Source: Desmodus rotundus (Eukaryota; Chordata; Mammalia; Chiroptera; Phyllostomidae). From it: DNA of 64,000 nt. This document shows, piece after piece, positions 46,788 to 60,992 of the stretch. Both the position numbers and the translations under genes were made by a program. Location of the stretch: the NCBI RefSeq assembly GCF_022682495.2, contig NW_026527555.1:124001-188000 (forward strand), in the 5' to 3' direction. Below the pieces are notes generated by a model. That model had not been told where the DNA came from. It worked only from the letters and a program-made list of their open reading frames with translations, and did no database searches. Within the stretch, counting starts at the first letter, position 1; the number at the start of each line of letters is the position of its first letter.

Positions 46788-48814
46788 TCTGTAGCATTTT
46801 GGTTAGGACACAACGCAAAGCTCTGATATATCAGACACCTTCCGTTTAAAGATAGGGTTAGGGTTAGGGCTAGCATTAGGATTGTGGTAAGGATTAGCTA
46901 TATTATTAGGGTTAGGGTTTGGGTTAAGGATAGGTTAGGGTTAGGGATAAGGTTAGGGTTAGCGATAGGGTTAGGGTTAGGGTTAGGGTTAGGGTTTGGG
47001 TTCATGTTACAGGTAGGTTTAGGTCTAGGGCTAGAGCTAGCTGACGGCCGCAGTTAGAAGAAAGTGTGTCATAGAAGATAGTGTATTTCATAGCTGTCAT
47101 AGTTCTGTGCTTTCATGGAGTGCGTTCATGATGAGAAAGTGATTCTGTAGATCCTTGCACTCAAACACAGCAAGGTAAATGAAAACAGAGCAAAATAGCT
47201 GATCATAGGTTCTGAAGAGGGTATGTGATATGGTACAAGGCACTCATTTCCAATTCAACTGATATGAGCACATTGATCTAGTGCCGCGTTTTTGCTGAAC
47301 GCCACTTAACAGGAACATGTTCGTTCCCGAGTAACTTGGCAGCTTTCAAACCGTTCACTCCTGTGCTGTGTGAGAGAAAGTGACTCGAGTAGAGTAAGGG
47401 GACTGCTAGCTGCGCATGCATTGCTACGTTAAAAACACTGTATGGTCAAAGTGAGGCAGTAGGCTGCTGCTTCTCTTCTTCCCGGGGCTTCTTTTTTCTG
47501 ATGGAAAAAGTACCTAGGAGAAAACTCTACTGGGGAGGCTCATTCCCCTGCAAGGACCACAAAGTGCTATGCTAACATTCCCTCCTTTGCGGACGGGAAA
47601 TCATTTCCGTAGTTCTTGGGCTATGACAGGAGCCATAGATCCTATATTGCAGCAAGGTACTTGGGCAGGATGCTGACAAGCGTACGTACTATGTGAGACA
47701 CCACTGCTTTCATCTCCTACTGCAATGAGAACATTGATAACACGTCAAATAGTGTGGATGGCTTTTGTTGAGAACACTTTTCGCACGACTTGATGTAATC
47801 CCTGAATGATGCAGGGGAGCGCAAACTCCTCACTGCTGTATTCTCAGAGTGGAATGAATGCCCTGGTAGGCCCATGAGGTACTTTTCGCTTCTTCCTCCT
47901 TGAACGCTTCACGAACGGGTGGAGTCCGAGGGACGTAGTATTGTCTCCATGGTTTCTTAGGCTACAGCCTTCTTCTCCCATCACATCTCCTACTGAGATG
48001 GGAACATTGAGAAGACGCTGAACCCGGAGACGGCTTTGGGAAAAAACCGGCTTCCTACGAAATAGGTGGATTCCCGAGTGATTTTGAGGAGCAAACAAAT
48101 CTTCACGAATGTAGTATCATCCACCGGGAGCCCCACAGGCTACTCTGAGATCCACATTCCCTTAGATCTTCAGAGACTTGGAGTCCAAGTCACGTAGCAC
48201 GGCCTAGCGGCCTTCCAACGTCCGGACACGCTTTCCCCGCAGCACGCACAATTTGGCGAAAACAGTGGTAGCCAAGCTTACTCTAGTTCATAGTTGGCAT
48301 AGTCCTGTGCTTCCGTTCACTCCTTTGTTTTGGGGAACGCGATTCCGGAACTCTCTGGCTCGCAAAGTTACCGCCAAGGTGATCATACAGAAAACCCATT
48401 GAAATGACGTTCTAACTCGGCCGGTTCTATCGGCACCCCCTACATTTCGCACTCTACTGAAACGAGTCCATTGACCTAGTGTTACCTGCTGGAGATGAAA
48501 TGTGCTAATAAGGCACTTGTATGAAACATCCTGATTCCCTAGTTGTTTGGAAGCTGTGCATGAATTCCTTGCTGTTCTCGCAGAAGGAAATTCCGTCGAA
48601 AAGAGTCAGTGGACTGTGAGCTTCATGTGCATATCTAGGTTGGACCAACAGTTTTGTCCACAGGACATAGTAGTCAGTAGCTGCAGGAAATCTTCGGACT
48701 CTGCTATTTTGCTGGAATAAAGAGAGCGGCGAAAAGCCCACACTCGCAGCTCATTGTCCTGCAAAGTTCAGATGCTGCTATGCTCCTGTTCGTTCACTAC
48801 CCATGGAAATGATT
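46788..48814. repeat. Satellite unit 24 (2027 bp)
   Basis: Trimer position 3: begins after GATTTCTGTAGC, as units 27 and 32 do. Has CTTCTTTTTTCTG, GGAGGCTC and the AACCGGCTTCC variant. Confidence 0.97.
46855..47000 (+). repeat. Interstitial TTAGGG block, unit 24 (146 bp)
   Basis: Carries AGCTATATTATT, GGGTTTGGGTTAAGG and a lost G (GGATAGGTTAGGG). The same three changes occur together only in unit 27, 6088 bp away. Confidence 0.95.
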
Positions 48815-50847
48815 TCAGTAGCATTTTGGTTAGGACACAACGCAAAGCTCTGATATATCAGACACCTTCCGTTTAAAGATAGGGTTAGGGTTAGGGCTAG
48901 CATTAGGATTGTGTAAGGATTAGCTTTATTATTAGGGTTAGGGTTAGGGTTAAGGATAGGGTTAGGGTTAGGGATAAGGTTAGGGTTAGCGATAGGGTTA
49001 GGGTTAGGGTTAGGGTTAGGGTTAGGGTTTGGGTTCATGTTACAGGTAGGTTTAGGTCTAGGGCTAGAGCTAGCTGACGGCCGCAGTTAGAAGAAAGTGT
49101 GTCATAGAAGATAGTGTATTTCATAGCTGTCATAGTTCTGTGCTTTCATGGAGTGCGTTCATGATGAGAAAGTGATTCTGTAGATCCTTGCACTCAAACA
49201 CAGCAAGGTAAATGAAAACAGAGCAAAATAGCTGATCATAGGTTCTGAAGAGGGTATGTGATATGGTACAAGGCACTCATTTCCATTTCAACTGATATGA
49301 GCACATTGACCTAGTGCCGCGTTTTTGCTGAACGCCACTTAACAGGAACATGTTCGTTCCCGAGTAACTTGGCAGCTTTCAAACCGTTCACTCCTGTGCT
49401 GTGTGAGAGAAAGTGACTCGAGTAGAGTAAGGGGACTGCTAGCTGCGCATGCATTGCTACGTTAAAAACACTGTATGGTCAAAGTGAGGCAGTAGGCTGC
49501 TGCTTCTCTTCTTCCCGGGGCTACGCTATTCTGATGGAAAAAGTACCTCGGAGAAAACTCTACTGGGGACGCTCATTCCCCTGCAAGGACCACAAAGTGC
49601 TATGCTAACATTCCCTCCTTTGCGGACGGGAAATCATTTCCGTAGCTCTTGGGCTATGACAGGAGCCAGAGATCCTATATTGCAGCAAGGTACTTGGGCA
49701 GGATGCTGACAAGCGTACGTACTATGTGAGACACCACTGCTTTCATGTCCTACTGCAATGAGAACATTGATAACACGTCAAATAGTGTGGATGGCTTTTG
49801 TTGAGAACACTTTTCGCACGACTTGATGTAATCCCTGAATGATGCAGGGGAGCACAAACTCCTCACTGCTGTATTCTCAGAGTGGAATGAATGCCCTGGT
49901 AGGCCCATGAGGTACTTTTCGCTTCTTCCTCCTTGAACGCTTCACGAACGGGTGGAGTCCGAGGGACGTAGTATTGTCTCCATGGTTTCTTAGGCTACAG
50001 CCTTCTTCTCCCATCACATCTCCTACTGAGATGGGAACATTGAGAAGACGCTGAACCCGGAGACGGCTTTGGGAAAAAACCCGCTTCCTACGAAATAGGT
50101 GGATTCCCGAGTGATTTTGAGGAGCAAACAAATCTTCACGAATGTAGTATCATCCACCGGGAGCCCCACAGGCTACTCTGAGATCCACATTCCCTTAGAT
50201 CTTCAGAGACTTGGAGTCCAAGTCACATAGCACGGCCTAGCGGCCTTCCAACGTCCGGATACGCTTTCCCCGCAGCACGCACAATTTGGCGAAAACAGTG
50301 GTAGCCAAGCTTACTCTAGTTCATAGTTGGCATAGTCCTGTGCTTCCGTTCACTCCTTTGTTTTGGGGAACGCGATTCCGGAACTCTCTGGCTCGCAAAG
50401 TTACCGCCAAGGTGATCATACAGAAAACCCATTGAAATGACGTTCTAACTCGGCCGGTTCTATCGGCAGCCCCTACATTTCGCACTCTACTGAAACGAGT
50501 CCATTGACCTAGTGTTACCTGCTGGAGATGAAATGTGCTAATGAGGCACTTGTATGAAACATCCTGATTCCCTAGTTGTTTGGAAGCTGTGCATGAATTC
50601 CTTGCTGTTCTCGCAGAAGGAAATTCCGTCGAAAAGAGTCAGTGGACTGTGAGCTTCATGTGCATATCTAGGTTGGACCAACAGTTTTGTCCACAGGACA
50701 TAGTAGTCAGTAGCTGCAGGAAATCTTCGGACTCTGCTATTTTGCTGGAATAAAGAGAGCGGCGAAAAGCCCACACTCGCAGCTCATTGTCCTGCAAAGT
50801 TCAGATGCTGCTATGGTCCTGTTCGTTCACTACCCATGGAAATGATT
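48815..50847. repeat. Satellite unit 25 (2033 bp)
   Basis: Trimer position 1: CGGCAGCCCC and CTATGGTCCTG as in units 22 and 28; TCCATTTCAACTG and ACCTCGGAG as in 21 and 28. Private: ACGCTATTCTG (about 49524) and GTCACATAGC (about 50222). Confidence 0.97.
48882..49033 (+). repeat. Interstitial TTAGGG block, unit 25 (152 bp)
   Basis: Standard terminal run, with one G lost in ATTGTGTAAGG near 48908. Confidence 0.95.
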
Positions 50848-52875
50848 TCAGTAGCATTTTGGTTAGGACACAACGCAAAGCTCTGATATATCAGACACCT
50901 TCCGTTTAAAGATAGGGTTAGGGTTAGGGCTAGCATTAGGATTGTGGTAAGGATTAGCTTTATTATTAGGGTTAGGGTTAGGGTTAAGGATAGGGTTAGG
51001 GTTAGGGATAAGGTTAGGGTTAGCGATAGGGTTAGGGTTAGGGTTAGGGTTAGGGTTTGGGTTCATGTTACAGGTAGGTTTAGGTCTAGGGCTAGAGCTA
51101 GCTGACGGCCGCAGTTAGAAGAAAGTGTGTCATAGAAGATAGTGTATTTCATAGCTGTCATAGTTCTGTGCTTTCATGGAGTGCGTTCATGATGAGAAAG
51201 TGATTCTGTAGATCCTTGCACTCAAACACAGCAAGGTAAATGAAAACAGAGCAAAATAGCTGATCATAGGTTCTGAAGAGGGTATGTGATATGGTACAAG
51301 GAACTCATTTCCAATTCAACTGATATGAGCACATTGATCTAGTGCCGCGTTTTTGCTGAACGCCACTTAACAGGAACATGTTCGTTCCCGAGTAACTTGG
51401 CAGCTTTCAAACCGTTCACTCCTGTGCTGTGTGAGAGAAAGTGACTCGAGTAGAGTAAGGGGACTGCTAGCTGCGCATGCATTGCTACGTTAAAAACACT
51501 GTATGGTCAAAGTGAGGCAGTAGGCTGCTGCTTCTCTTCTTCCCGGGGCTACGCTTTTCTGATGGAAAAAGTACCTAGGAGAAAACTCTACTGGGGACGC
51601 TCATTCCCCTGCAAGGACCACAAAGTGCTATGCTAACATTCCCTCCTTTGCGGACGGGAAATCATTTCCGTAGTTCTTGGGCTATGACAGGAGCCATAGA
51701 TCCTATATTGCAGCAAGGTACTTGGGCAGGATGCTGACAAGCGTACGTACTATGTGAGACACCACTGCTTTCATCTCCTACTGCAATGAGAACATTGATA
51801 ACACGTCAAATAGTGTGGATGGCTTTTGTTGAGAACACTTTTCACACGACTTGATGTAATCCCTGAATGATGCAGGGGAGCGCAAACTCCTCACTGCTGT
51901 ATTCTCAGAGTGGAATGAATGCCCCGGTAGGCCCATGAGGTACTTTTCGCTTCTTCCTCCTTGAACGCTTCACGAACGGGTGGAGTCCGAGGGACGTAGT
52001 ATTGTCTCCATGGTTTCTTAGGCTACAGCCTTCTTCTCCCATCACATCTCCTACTGAGATGGGAACATTGAGAAGACGCTGAACCCGGAGACGGCTTTGG
52101 GAAAAAACCGGCTTCCTACGAAATAGGTGGATTCCCGAGTGATTTTGAGGAGCAAACAAATCTTCACGAATGTAGTATCATCCACCGGGAGCCCCACAGG
52201 CTACTCTGAGATCCACATTCCCTTAGATCTTCAGAGACTTGGAGTCCAAGTCACGTAGCACGGCCTAGCGGCCTTCCAACGTCCGGATACGCTTTCCCCG
52301 CAGCACGCACAATTTGGCGAAAACAGTGGTAGCCAAGCTTACTCTAGTTCATAGTTGGCATAGTCCTGTGCTTCCGTTCACTCCTTTGTTTTGGGGAACG
52401 CGATTCCGGAACTCTCTGGCTCGCAAAGTTACCGCCAAGGTGATCATACAGAAAACCCATTGAAATGACGTTCTAACTCGGCCGGTTCTATCGGCAGCCC
52501 CTACATTTCGCACTCTACTGAAACGAGTCCATTGACCTAGTGTTACCCGCTGGAGATGAAATGTGCTAATGAGGCACTTGTATGAAACATCCTGATTCCC
52601 TAGTTGTTTGGAAGCTGTGCATGAATTCCTTGCTGTTCTCGCAGAAGGAAATTCCGTCGAAAAGAGTCAGTGGACTGTGAGCTTCATGTGCATATCTAGG
52701 TTGGACCAACAGTTTTGTCCACAGGACATAGTAGTCGGTAGCTGCAGGAAATCTTCGGACTCTGCTATTTTGCTGGAATAAAGAGAGCGGCGAAAAGCCC
52801 ACACTCGCAGCTCATTGTCCTGCAAAGTTCAGATGCTGCTATGCTCCTGTTCGTTCACTACCCATGGAAATGATT
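50848..52875. repeat. Satellite unit 26 (2028 bp)
   Basis: Trimer position 2: AGGAACTCAT (51299), CGGCAGCCCC and AACCGGCTTCC. Private AGTAGTCGGTAGC near 52731. Confidence 0.97.
50915..51061 (+). repeat. Interstitial TTAGGG block, unit 26 (147 bp)
   Basis: One hexamer shorter, as in units 23 and 29. Confidence 0.95.
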
Positions 52876-54902
52876 TCTGTAGCATTTTGGTTAGGACACA
52901 ACGCAAAGCTCTGATATATCAGACACCTTCCGTTTAAAGATAGGGTTAGGGTTAGGGCTAGCATTAGGATTGTGGTAAGGATTAGCTATATTATTAGGGT
53001 TAGGGTTTGGGTTAAGGATAGGTTAGGGTTAGGGATAAGGTTAGGGTTAGCGATAGGGTTAGGGTTAGGGTTAGGGTTAGGGTTTGGGTTCATGTTACAG
53101 GTAGGTTTAGGTCTAGGGCTAGAGCTAGCTGACGGCCGCAGTTAGAAGAAAGTGTGTCATAGAAGATAGTGTATTTCATAGCTGTCATAGTTCTGTGCTT
53201 TCATGGAGTGCGTTCATGATGAGAAAGTGATTCTGTAGATCCTTGCACTCAAACACAGCAAGGTAAATGAAAACAGAGCAAAATAGCTGATCATAGGTTC
53301 TGAAGAGGGTATGTGATATGGTACAAGGCACTCATTTCCAATTCAACTGATATGAGCACATTGATCTAGTGCCGCGTTTTTGCTGAACGCCACTTAACAG
53401 GAACATGTTCGTTCCCGAGTAACTTGGCAGCTTTCAAACCGTTCACTCCTGTGCTGTGTGAGAGAAAGTGACTCGAGTAGAGTAAGGGGACTGCTAGCTG
53501 CGCATGCATTGCTACGTTAAAAACACTGTATGGTCAAAGTGAGGCAGTAGGCTGCTGCTTCTCTTCTTCCCGGGGCTTCGCTTTTCTGATGGAAAAAGTA
53601 CCTAGGAGAAAACTCTACTGGGGACGCTCATTCCCCTGCAAGGACCACAAAGTGCTATGCTAACATTCCCTCCTTTGCGGACGGGAAATCATTTCCGTAG
53701 TTCTTGGGCTATGACAGGAGCCATAGATCCTATATTGCAGCAAGGTACTTGGGCAGGATGCTGACAAGCGTACGTACTATGTGAGACACCACTGCTTTCA
53801 TCTCCTACTGCAATGAGAACATTGATAACACGTCAAATAGTGTGGATGGCTTTTGTTGAGAACACTTTTCGCACGACTTGATGTAATCCCTGAATGATGC
53901 AGGGGAGCGCAAACTCCTCACTGCTGTATTCTCAGAGTGGAATGAATGCCCTGGTAGGCCCATGAGGTACTTTTCGCTTCTTCCTCCTTGAACGCTTCAC
54001 GAACGGGTGGAGTCCGAGGGACGTAGTATTGTCTCCATGGTTTCTTAGGCTACAGCCTTCTTCTCCCATCACATCTCCTACTGAGATGGGAACATTGAGA
54101 AGACGCTGAACCCGGAGACGGCTTTGGGAAAAAACCGGCTTCCTACGAAATAGGTGGATTCCCGAGTGATTTTGAGGAGCAAACAAATCTTCTCGAATGT
54201 AGTATCATCCACCGGGAGCCCCACAGGCTACTCTGAGATCCACATTCCCTTAGATCTTCAGAGACTTGGAGTCCAAGTCACGTAGCACGGCCTAGCGGCC
54301 TTCCAACGTCCGGACACGCTTTCCCCGCAGCACGCACAATTTGGCGAAAACAGTGGTAGCCAAGCTTACTCTAGTTCATAGTTGGCATAGTCCTGTGCTT
54401 CCGTTCACTCCTTTGTTTTGGGGAACGCGATTCCGGAACTCTCTGGCTCGCAAAGTTACTGCCAAGGTGATCATACAGAAAACCCATTGAAATGACGTTC
54501 TAACTCGGCCGGTTCTATCGGCACCCCCTACATTTCGCACTCTACTGAAACGAGTCCATTGACCTAGTGTTACCTGCTGGAGATGAAATGTGCTAATAAG
54601 GCACTTGTATGAAACATCCTGATTCCCTAGTTGTTTGGAAGCTGTGCATGAATTCCTTGCTGTTCTCGCAGAAGGAAATTCCGTCGAAAAGAGTCAGTGG
54701 ACTGTGAGCTTCATGTGCATATCTAGGTTGGACCAACAGTTTTGTCCACAGGACATAGTAGTCAGTAGCTGCAGGAAATCTTCGGACTCTGCTATTTTGC
54801 TGGAATAAAGAGAGCGGCGAAAAGCCCACACTCGCAGCTCATTGTCCTGCAAAGTTCAGATGCTGCTATGCTCCTGTTCGTTCACTACCCATGGAAATGA
54901 TT
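52876..54902. repeat. Satellite unit 27 (2027 bp)
   Basis: Trimer position 3, matching unit 24 at its front. Its rear shares CTTCTCGAATG and GTTACTGCCAAGG with unit 29, so this unit is a mosaic. Confidence 0.97.
52943..53088 (+). repeat. Interstitial TTAGGG block, unit 27 (146 bp)
   Basis: Same three linked changes as in unit 24. Confidence 0.95.
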
Positions 54903-56936
54903 TCAGTAGCATTTTGGTTAGGACACAACGCAAAGCTCTGATATATCAGACACCTTCCGTTTAAAGATAGGGTTAGGGTTAGGGCTAGCATTAGGATTGT
55001 GGTAAGGATTAGCTTTATTATTAGGGTTAGGGTTAGGGTTAAGGATAGGGTTAGGGTTAGGGATAAGGTTAGGGTTAGCGATAGGGTTAGGGTTAGGGTT
55101 AGGGTTAGGGTTAGGGTTTGGGTTCATGTTACAGGTAGGTTTAGGTCTAGGGCTAGAGCTAGCTGACGGCCGCAGTTAGAAGAAAGTGTGTCATAGAAGA
55201 TAGTGTATTTCATAGCTGTCATAGTTCTGTGCTTTCATGGAGTGCGTTCATGATGAGAAAGTGATTCTGTAGATCCTTGCACTCAAACACAGCAAGGTAA
55301 ATGAAAACAGAGCAAAATAGCTGATCATAGGTTCTGAAGAGGGTATGTGATATGGTACAAGGCACTCATTTCCATTTCAACTGATATGAGCACATTGACC
55401 TAGTGCCGCGTTTTTGCTGAACGCCACTTAACAGGAACATGTTCGTTCCCGAGTAACTTGGCAGCTTTCAAACCGTTCACTCCTGTGCTGTGTGAGAGAA
55501 AGTGACTCGAGTAGAGTAAGGGGACTGCTAGCTGCGCATGCATTGCTACGTTAAAAACACTGTATGGTCAAAGTGAGGCAGTAGGCTGCTGCTTCTCTTC
55601 TTCCCGGGGCTACGCTTTTCTGATGGAAAAAGTACCTCGGAGAAAACTCTACTGGGGACGCTCATTCCCCTGCAAGGACCACAAAGTGCTATGCTAACAT
55701 TCCCTCCTTTGCGGACGGGAAATCATTTCCGTAGTTCTTGGGCTATGACAGGAGCCATAGATCCTATATTGCAGCAAGGTACTTGGGCAGGATGCTGACA
55801 AGCGTACGTACTATGTGAGACACCACTGCTTTCATGTCCTACTGCAATGAGAACATTGATAACACGTCAAATAGTGTGGATGGCTTTTGTTGAGAACACT
55901 TTTCGCACGACTTGATGTAATCCCTGAATGATGCAGGGGAGCGCAAACTCCTCACTGCTGTATTCTCAGAGTGGAATGAATGCCCCGGTAGGCCCATGAG
56001 GTACTTTTCGCTTCTTCCTCCTTGAACGCTTCACGAACGGGTGGAGTCCGAGGGACGTACTATTGTCTCCATGGTTTCTTAGGCTACAGCCTTCTTCTCC
56101 CATCACATCTCCTACTGAGATGGGAACATTGAGAAGACGCTGAACCCGGAGACGGCTTTGGGAAAAAACCCGCTTCCTACGAAACAGGTGGATTCCCGAG
56201 TGATTTTGAGGAGCAAACAAATCTTCACGAATGTAGTATCTTCCACCGGGAGCCCCACAGGCTACTCTGAGATCCACATTCCCTTAGATCTTCAGAGACT
56301 TGGAGTCCAAGTCACGTAGCACGGCCTAGCGGCCTTCCAACGTCCGGATACGCTTTCCCCGCAGCACGCACAATTTGGCGAAAACAGTGGTAGCCAAGCT
56401 TACTCTGGTTCATAGTTGGCATAGTCCTGTACTTCCGTTCACTCCTTTGTTTTGGGGAACGCGATTCCGCAACTCTCTGGCTCGCAAAGTTACCGCCAAG
56501 GTGATCATACAGAAAACCCATTGAAATGACGTTCTAACTCGGCCGGTTCTATCGGCAGCCCCTACATTTCGCACTCTACTGAAACGAGTCCATTGACCTA
56601 GTGTTACCTGCTGGAGATGAAATGTGCTAATGAGGCACTTGTATGAAACATCCTGATTCCCTAGTTGTTTGGAAGCTGTGCATGAATTCCTTGCTGTTCT
56701 CGCAGAAGGAAATTCCGTCGAAAAGAGTCAGTGGACTGTGAGCTTCATGTGCATATCTAGGTTGGACCAACAGTTTTGTCCACAGGACATAGTAGTCAGT
56801 AGCTGCAGGAAATCTTCGGACTCTGCTATTTTGCTGGAATAAAGAGAGCGGCGAAAAGCCCACACTCGCAGCTCATTGTCCTGCAAAGTTCAGATGCTGC
56901 TATGGTCCTGTTCGTTCACTACCCATGGAAATGATT
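54903..56936. repeat. Satellite unit 28 (2034 bp)
   Basis: Trimer position 1. Shares five rare variants with unit 31: GAAACAGGTGG, TATCTTCCACC, CTCTGGTTCATAG, CTGTACTTCC and TTCCGCAACTC. Private GACGTACTATTG near 56054. Confidence 0.97.
54970..55122 (+). repeat. Interstitial TTAGGG block, unit 28 (153 bp)
   Basis: Standard length and pattern. Confidence 0.95.
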
Positions 56937-58964
56937 TCAGTAGCATTTTGGTTAGGACACAACGCAAAGCTCTGATATATCAGACACCTTCCGTTTAAAG
57001 ATAGGGTTAGGGTTAGGGCTAGCATTAGGATTGTGGTAAGGATTAGCTTTATTATTAGGGTTAGGGTTAGGGTTAAGGATAGGGTTAGGGTTAGGGATAA
57101 GGTTAGGGTTAGCGATAGGGTTAGGGTTAGGGTTAGGGTTAGGGTTTGGGTTCATGTTACAGGTAGGTTTAGGTCTAGGGCTAGAGCTAGCTGACGGCCG
57201 CAGTTAGAAGAAAGTGTGTCATAGAAGATAGTGTATTTCATAGCTGTCATAGTTCTGTGCTTTCATGGAGTGCGTTCATGATGAGAAAGTGATTCTGTAG
57301 ATCCTTGCACTCAAACACAGCAAGGTAAATGAAAACAGAGCAAAATAGCTGATCATAGGTTCTGAAGAGGGTATGTGATATGGTACAAGGAACTCATTTC
57401 CAATTCAACTGATATGAGCACATTGATCTAGTGCCGCGTTTTTGCTGAACGCCACTTAACAGGAACATGTTCGTTCCCGAGTAACTTGGCAGCTTTCAAA
57501 CCGTTCACTCCTGTGCTGTGTGAGAGAAAGTGACTCGAGTAGAGTAAGGGGACTGCTAGCTGCGCATGCATTGCTACGTTAAAAACACTGTATGGTCAAA
57601 GTGAGGCAGTAGGCTGCTGCTTCTCTTCTTCCCGGGGCTACGCTTTTCTGATGGAAAAAGTACCTAGGAGAAAACTCTACTGGGGACGCTCATTCCCCTG
57701 CAAGGACCACAAAGTGCTATGCTAACATTCCCTCCTTTGCGGACGGGAAATCATTTCCGTAGTTCTTGGGCTATGACAGGAGCCATAGATCCTATATTGC
57801 AGCAAGGTACTTGGGCAGGATGCTGACAAGCGTACGTACTATGTGAGACACCACTGCTTTCATCTCCTACTGCAATGAGAACATTGATAACACGTCAAAT
57901 AGTGTGGATGGCTTTTGTTGAGAACACTTTTCGCACGACTTGATGTAATCCCTGAATGATGCAGGGGAGCGCAAACTCCTCACTGCTGTATTCTCAGAGT
58001 GGAATGAATGCCCTGGTAGGCCCATGAGGTACTTTTCGCTTCTTCCTCCTTGAACGCTTCACGAACGGGTGGAGTCCGAGGGACGTAGTATTGTCTCCAT
58101 GGTTTCTTAGGCTACAGCCTTCTTCTCCCATCACATCTCCTACTGAGATGGGAACATTGAGAAGACGCTGAACCCGGAGACGGCTTTGGGAAAAAACCGG
58201 CTTCCTACGAAATAGGTGGATTCCCGAGTGATTTTGAGGAGCAAACAAATCTTCTCGAATGTAGTATCATCCACCGGGAGCCCCACAGGCTACTCTGAGA
58301 TCCACATTCCCTTAGATCTTCAGAGACTTGGAGTCCAAGTCACGTAGCACGGCCTAGCGGCCTTCCAACGTCCGGACACGCTTTCCCCGCAGCACGCACA
58401 ATTTGGCGAAAACAGTGGTAGCCAAGCTTACTCTAGTTCATAGTTGGCATAGTCCTGTGCTTCCGTTCACTCCTTTGTTTTGGGGAACGCGATTCCGGAA
58501 CTCTCTGGCTCGCAAAGTTACTGCCAAGGTGATCATACAGAAAACCCATTGAAATGACGTTCTAACTCGGCCGGTTCTATCGGCACCCCCTACATTTCGC
58601 ACTCTACTGAAACGAGTCCATTGACCTAGTGTTACCTGCTGGAGATGAAATGTGCTAATAAGGCACTTGTATGAAACATCCTGATTCCCTAGTTGTTTGG
58701 AAGCTGTGCATGAATTCCTTGCTGTTCTCGCAGAAGGAAATTCCGTCGAAAAGAGTCAGTGGACTGTGAGCTTCATGTGCATATCTAGGTTGGACCAACA
58801 GTTTTGTCCACAGGACATAGTAGTCAGTAGCTGCAGGAAATCTTCGGACTCTGCTATTTTGCTGGAATAAAGAGAGCGGCGAAAAGCCCACACTCGCAGC
58901 TCATTGTCCTGCAAAGTTCAGATGCTGCTATGCTCCTGTTCGTTCACTACCCATGGAAATGATT
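56937..58964. repeat. Satellite unit 29 (2028 bp)
   Basis: Trimer position 2 at its front (AGGAACTCAT, 57388). The rear matches unit 27 (CTTCTCGAATG, GTTACTGCCAAGG). Confidence 0.97.
57004..57150 (+). repeat. Interstitial TTAGGG block, unit 29 (147 bp)
   Basis: One hexamer shorter. Confidence 0.95.
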
Positions 58965-60992
58965 TCAGTAGCATTTTGGTTAGGACACAACGCAAAGCTC
59001 TGATATATCAGACACCTTCCGTTTAAAGATAGGGTTAGGGTTAGGGCTAGCATTAGGATTGTGGTAAGGATTAGCTTTATTATTAGGGTTAGGGTTAGGG
59101 TTAAGTATAGGGTTAGGGTTAGGGATAAGGTTAGGGTTAGCGATAGGGTTAGGGTTAGGGTTAGGGTTAGGGTTTGGGTTCATGTTACAGGTAGGTTTAG
59201 GTCTAGGGCTAGAGCTAGCTGACGGCCGCAGTTAGAAGAAAGTGTGTCATAGAAGATAGTGTATTTCATAGCTGTCATAGTTCTGTGCTTTCATGGAGTG
59301 CGTTCATGATGAGAAAGTGATTCTGTAGATCCTTGCACTCAAACACAGCAAGGTAAATGAAAACAGAGCAAAATAGCTGATCATAGGTTCTGAAGAGGGT
59401 ATGTGATATGGTACAAGGCACTCATTTCCAATTCAACTGATATGAGCACATTGATCTAGTGCCGCGTTTTTGCTGAACGCCACTTAACAGGAACATGTTC
59501 GTTCCCGAGTAACTTGGCAGCTTTCAAACCGTTCACTCCTGTGCTGTGTGAGAGAAAGTGACTCGAGTAGAGTAAGGGGACTGCTAGCTGCGCATGCATT
59601 GCTACGTTAAAAACACTGTATGGTCAAAGTGAGGCAGTAGGCTGCTGCTTCTCTTCTTCCCGGGGCTTCGCTTTTCTGATGGAAAAAGTACCTAGGAGAA
59701 AACTCTACTGGGGACGCTCATTCCCCTGCAAGGACCACAAAGTGCTATGCTAACATTCCCTCCTTTGCGGATGGGAAATCATTTCCGTAGTTCTTGGGCT
59801 ATGACAGGAGCCATAGATCCTATATTGCAGCAAGGTACTTGGGCAGGATGCTGACAAGCGTACGTACTATGTGAGACACCACTGCTTTCATCTTCTACTG
59901 CAATGAGAACATTGATAACACGTCAAATAGTGTGGATGGCTTTTGTTGAGAACACTTTTCGCACGACTTGATGTAATCCCTGAATGATGCAGGGGAGCGC
60001 AAACTCCTCACTGCTGTATTCTCAGAGTGGAATGAATGCCCCGGTAGGCCCATGAGGTACTTTTCGCTTCTTCCTCCTTGAACGCTTCACGAACGGGTGG
60101 AGTCCGAGGGACGTAGTATTGTCTCCATGGTTTCTTAGGCTACAGCCTTCTTCTCCCATCACATCTCCTACTGAGATGGGAACATTGAGAAGACGCTGAA
60201 CCCGGAGACGGCTTTGGGAAAAAACCCGCTTCCTACGAAATAGGTGGATTCCCGAGTGATTTTGAGGAGCAAACAAATCTTCACGAATGTAGTATCATCC
60301 ACCGGGAGCCCCACAGGCTACTCTGAGATCCACATTCCCTTAGATCTTCAGAGACTTGGAGTCCAAGTCACGTAGCACGGCCTAGCGGCCTTCCAACGTC
60401 CGGATACGCTTTCCCCGCAGCACGCACAATTTGGCGAAAACAGTGGTAGCCAAGCTTACTCTAGTTCATAGTTGGCATAGTCCTGTGCTTCCGTTCACTC
60501 CTTTGTTTTGGGGAACGCGATTCCGGAACTCTCTGGCTCGCAAAGTTACCGCCAAGGTGATCATACAGAAAACCCATTGAAATGACGTTCTAACTCGGCC
60601 GGTTCTATCGGCACCCCCTACATTTCGCACTCTACTGAAACGAGTCCATTGACCTAGTGTTACCCGCTGGAGATGAAATGTGCTAATAAGGCACTGGTAT
60701 GAAACTTCCTGATTCCCTATTGTTTGGAAGCTGTGCATGAATTCCTTGCTGTTCTCGTAGAAGGAAATTCCGTCGAAAAGAGTCAGTGGACTGTGAGCTT
60801 CATGTGCATATCTAGGTTGGACCAACAGTTTTGTCCACAGGACATAGTAGTCAGTAGCTGCAGGAAATCTTCGGACTCTGCTATTTTGCTGGAATAAAGA
60901 GAGCGGCGAAAAGCCCACACTCGCAGCTCATTGTCCTGCAAAGTTCAGATGCTGCTATGCTCCTGTTCGTTCACTACCCATGGAAAATGATT
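58965..60992. repeat. Satellite unit 30 (2028 bp)
   Basis: CTTCGCTTTTC as in unit 27, and CATCTTCTACTGC shared only with unit 31. Private: GCGGATGGG (about 59767), GGCACTGGTATG (about 60691), a one-base deletion CCCTATTGTTTGG (about 60716) and CTCGTAGAAGG (about 60754). Confidence 0.97.
59032..59178 (+). repeat. Interstitial TTAGGG block, unit 30 (147 bp)
   Basis: One hexamer shorter, with private GTTAAGTATAGGG near 59100. Confidence 0.95.

Noticed and set aside
60466..60918. 150-codon minus-strand open frame
   Set aside because: Made only by a private one-base deletion (CCCTATTGTTTGG) in unit 30 that joins two frames. It has no counterpart in other units.
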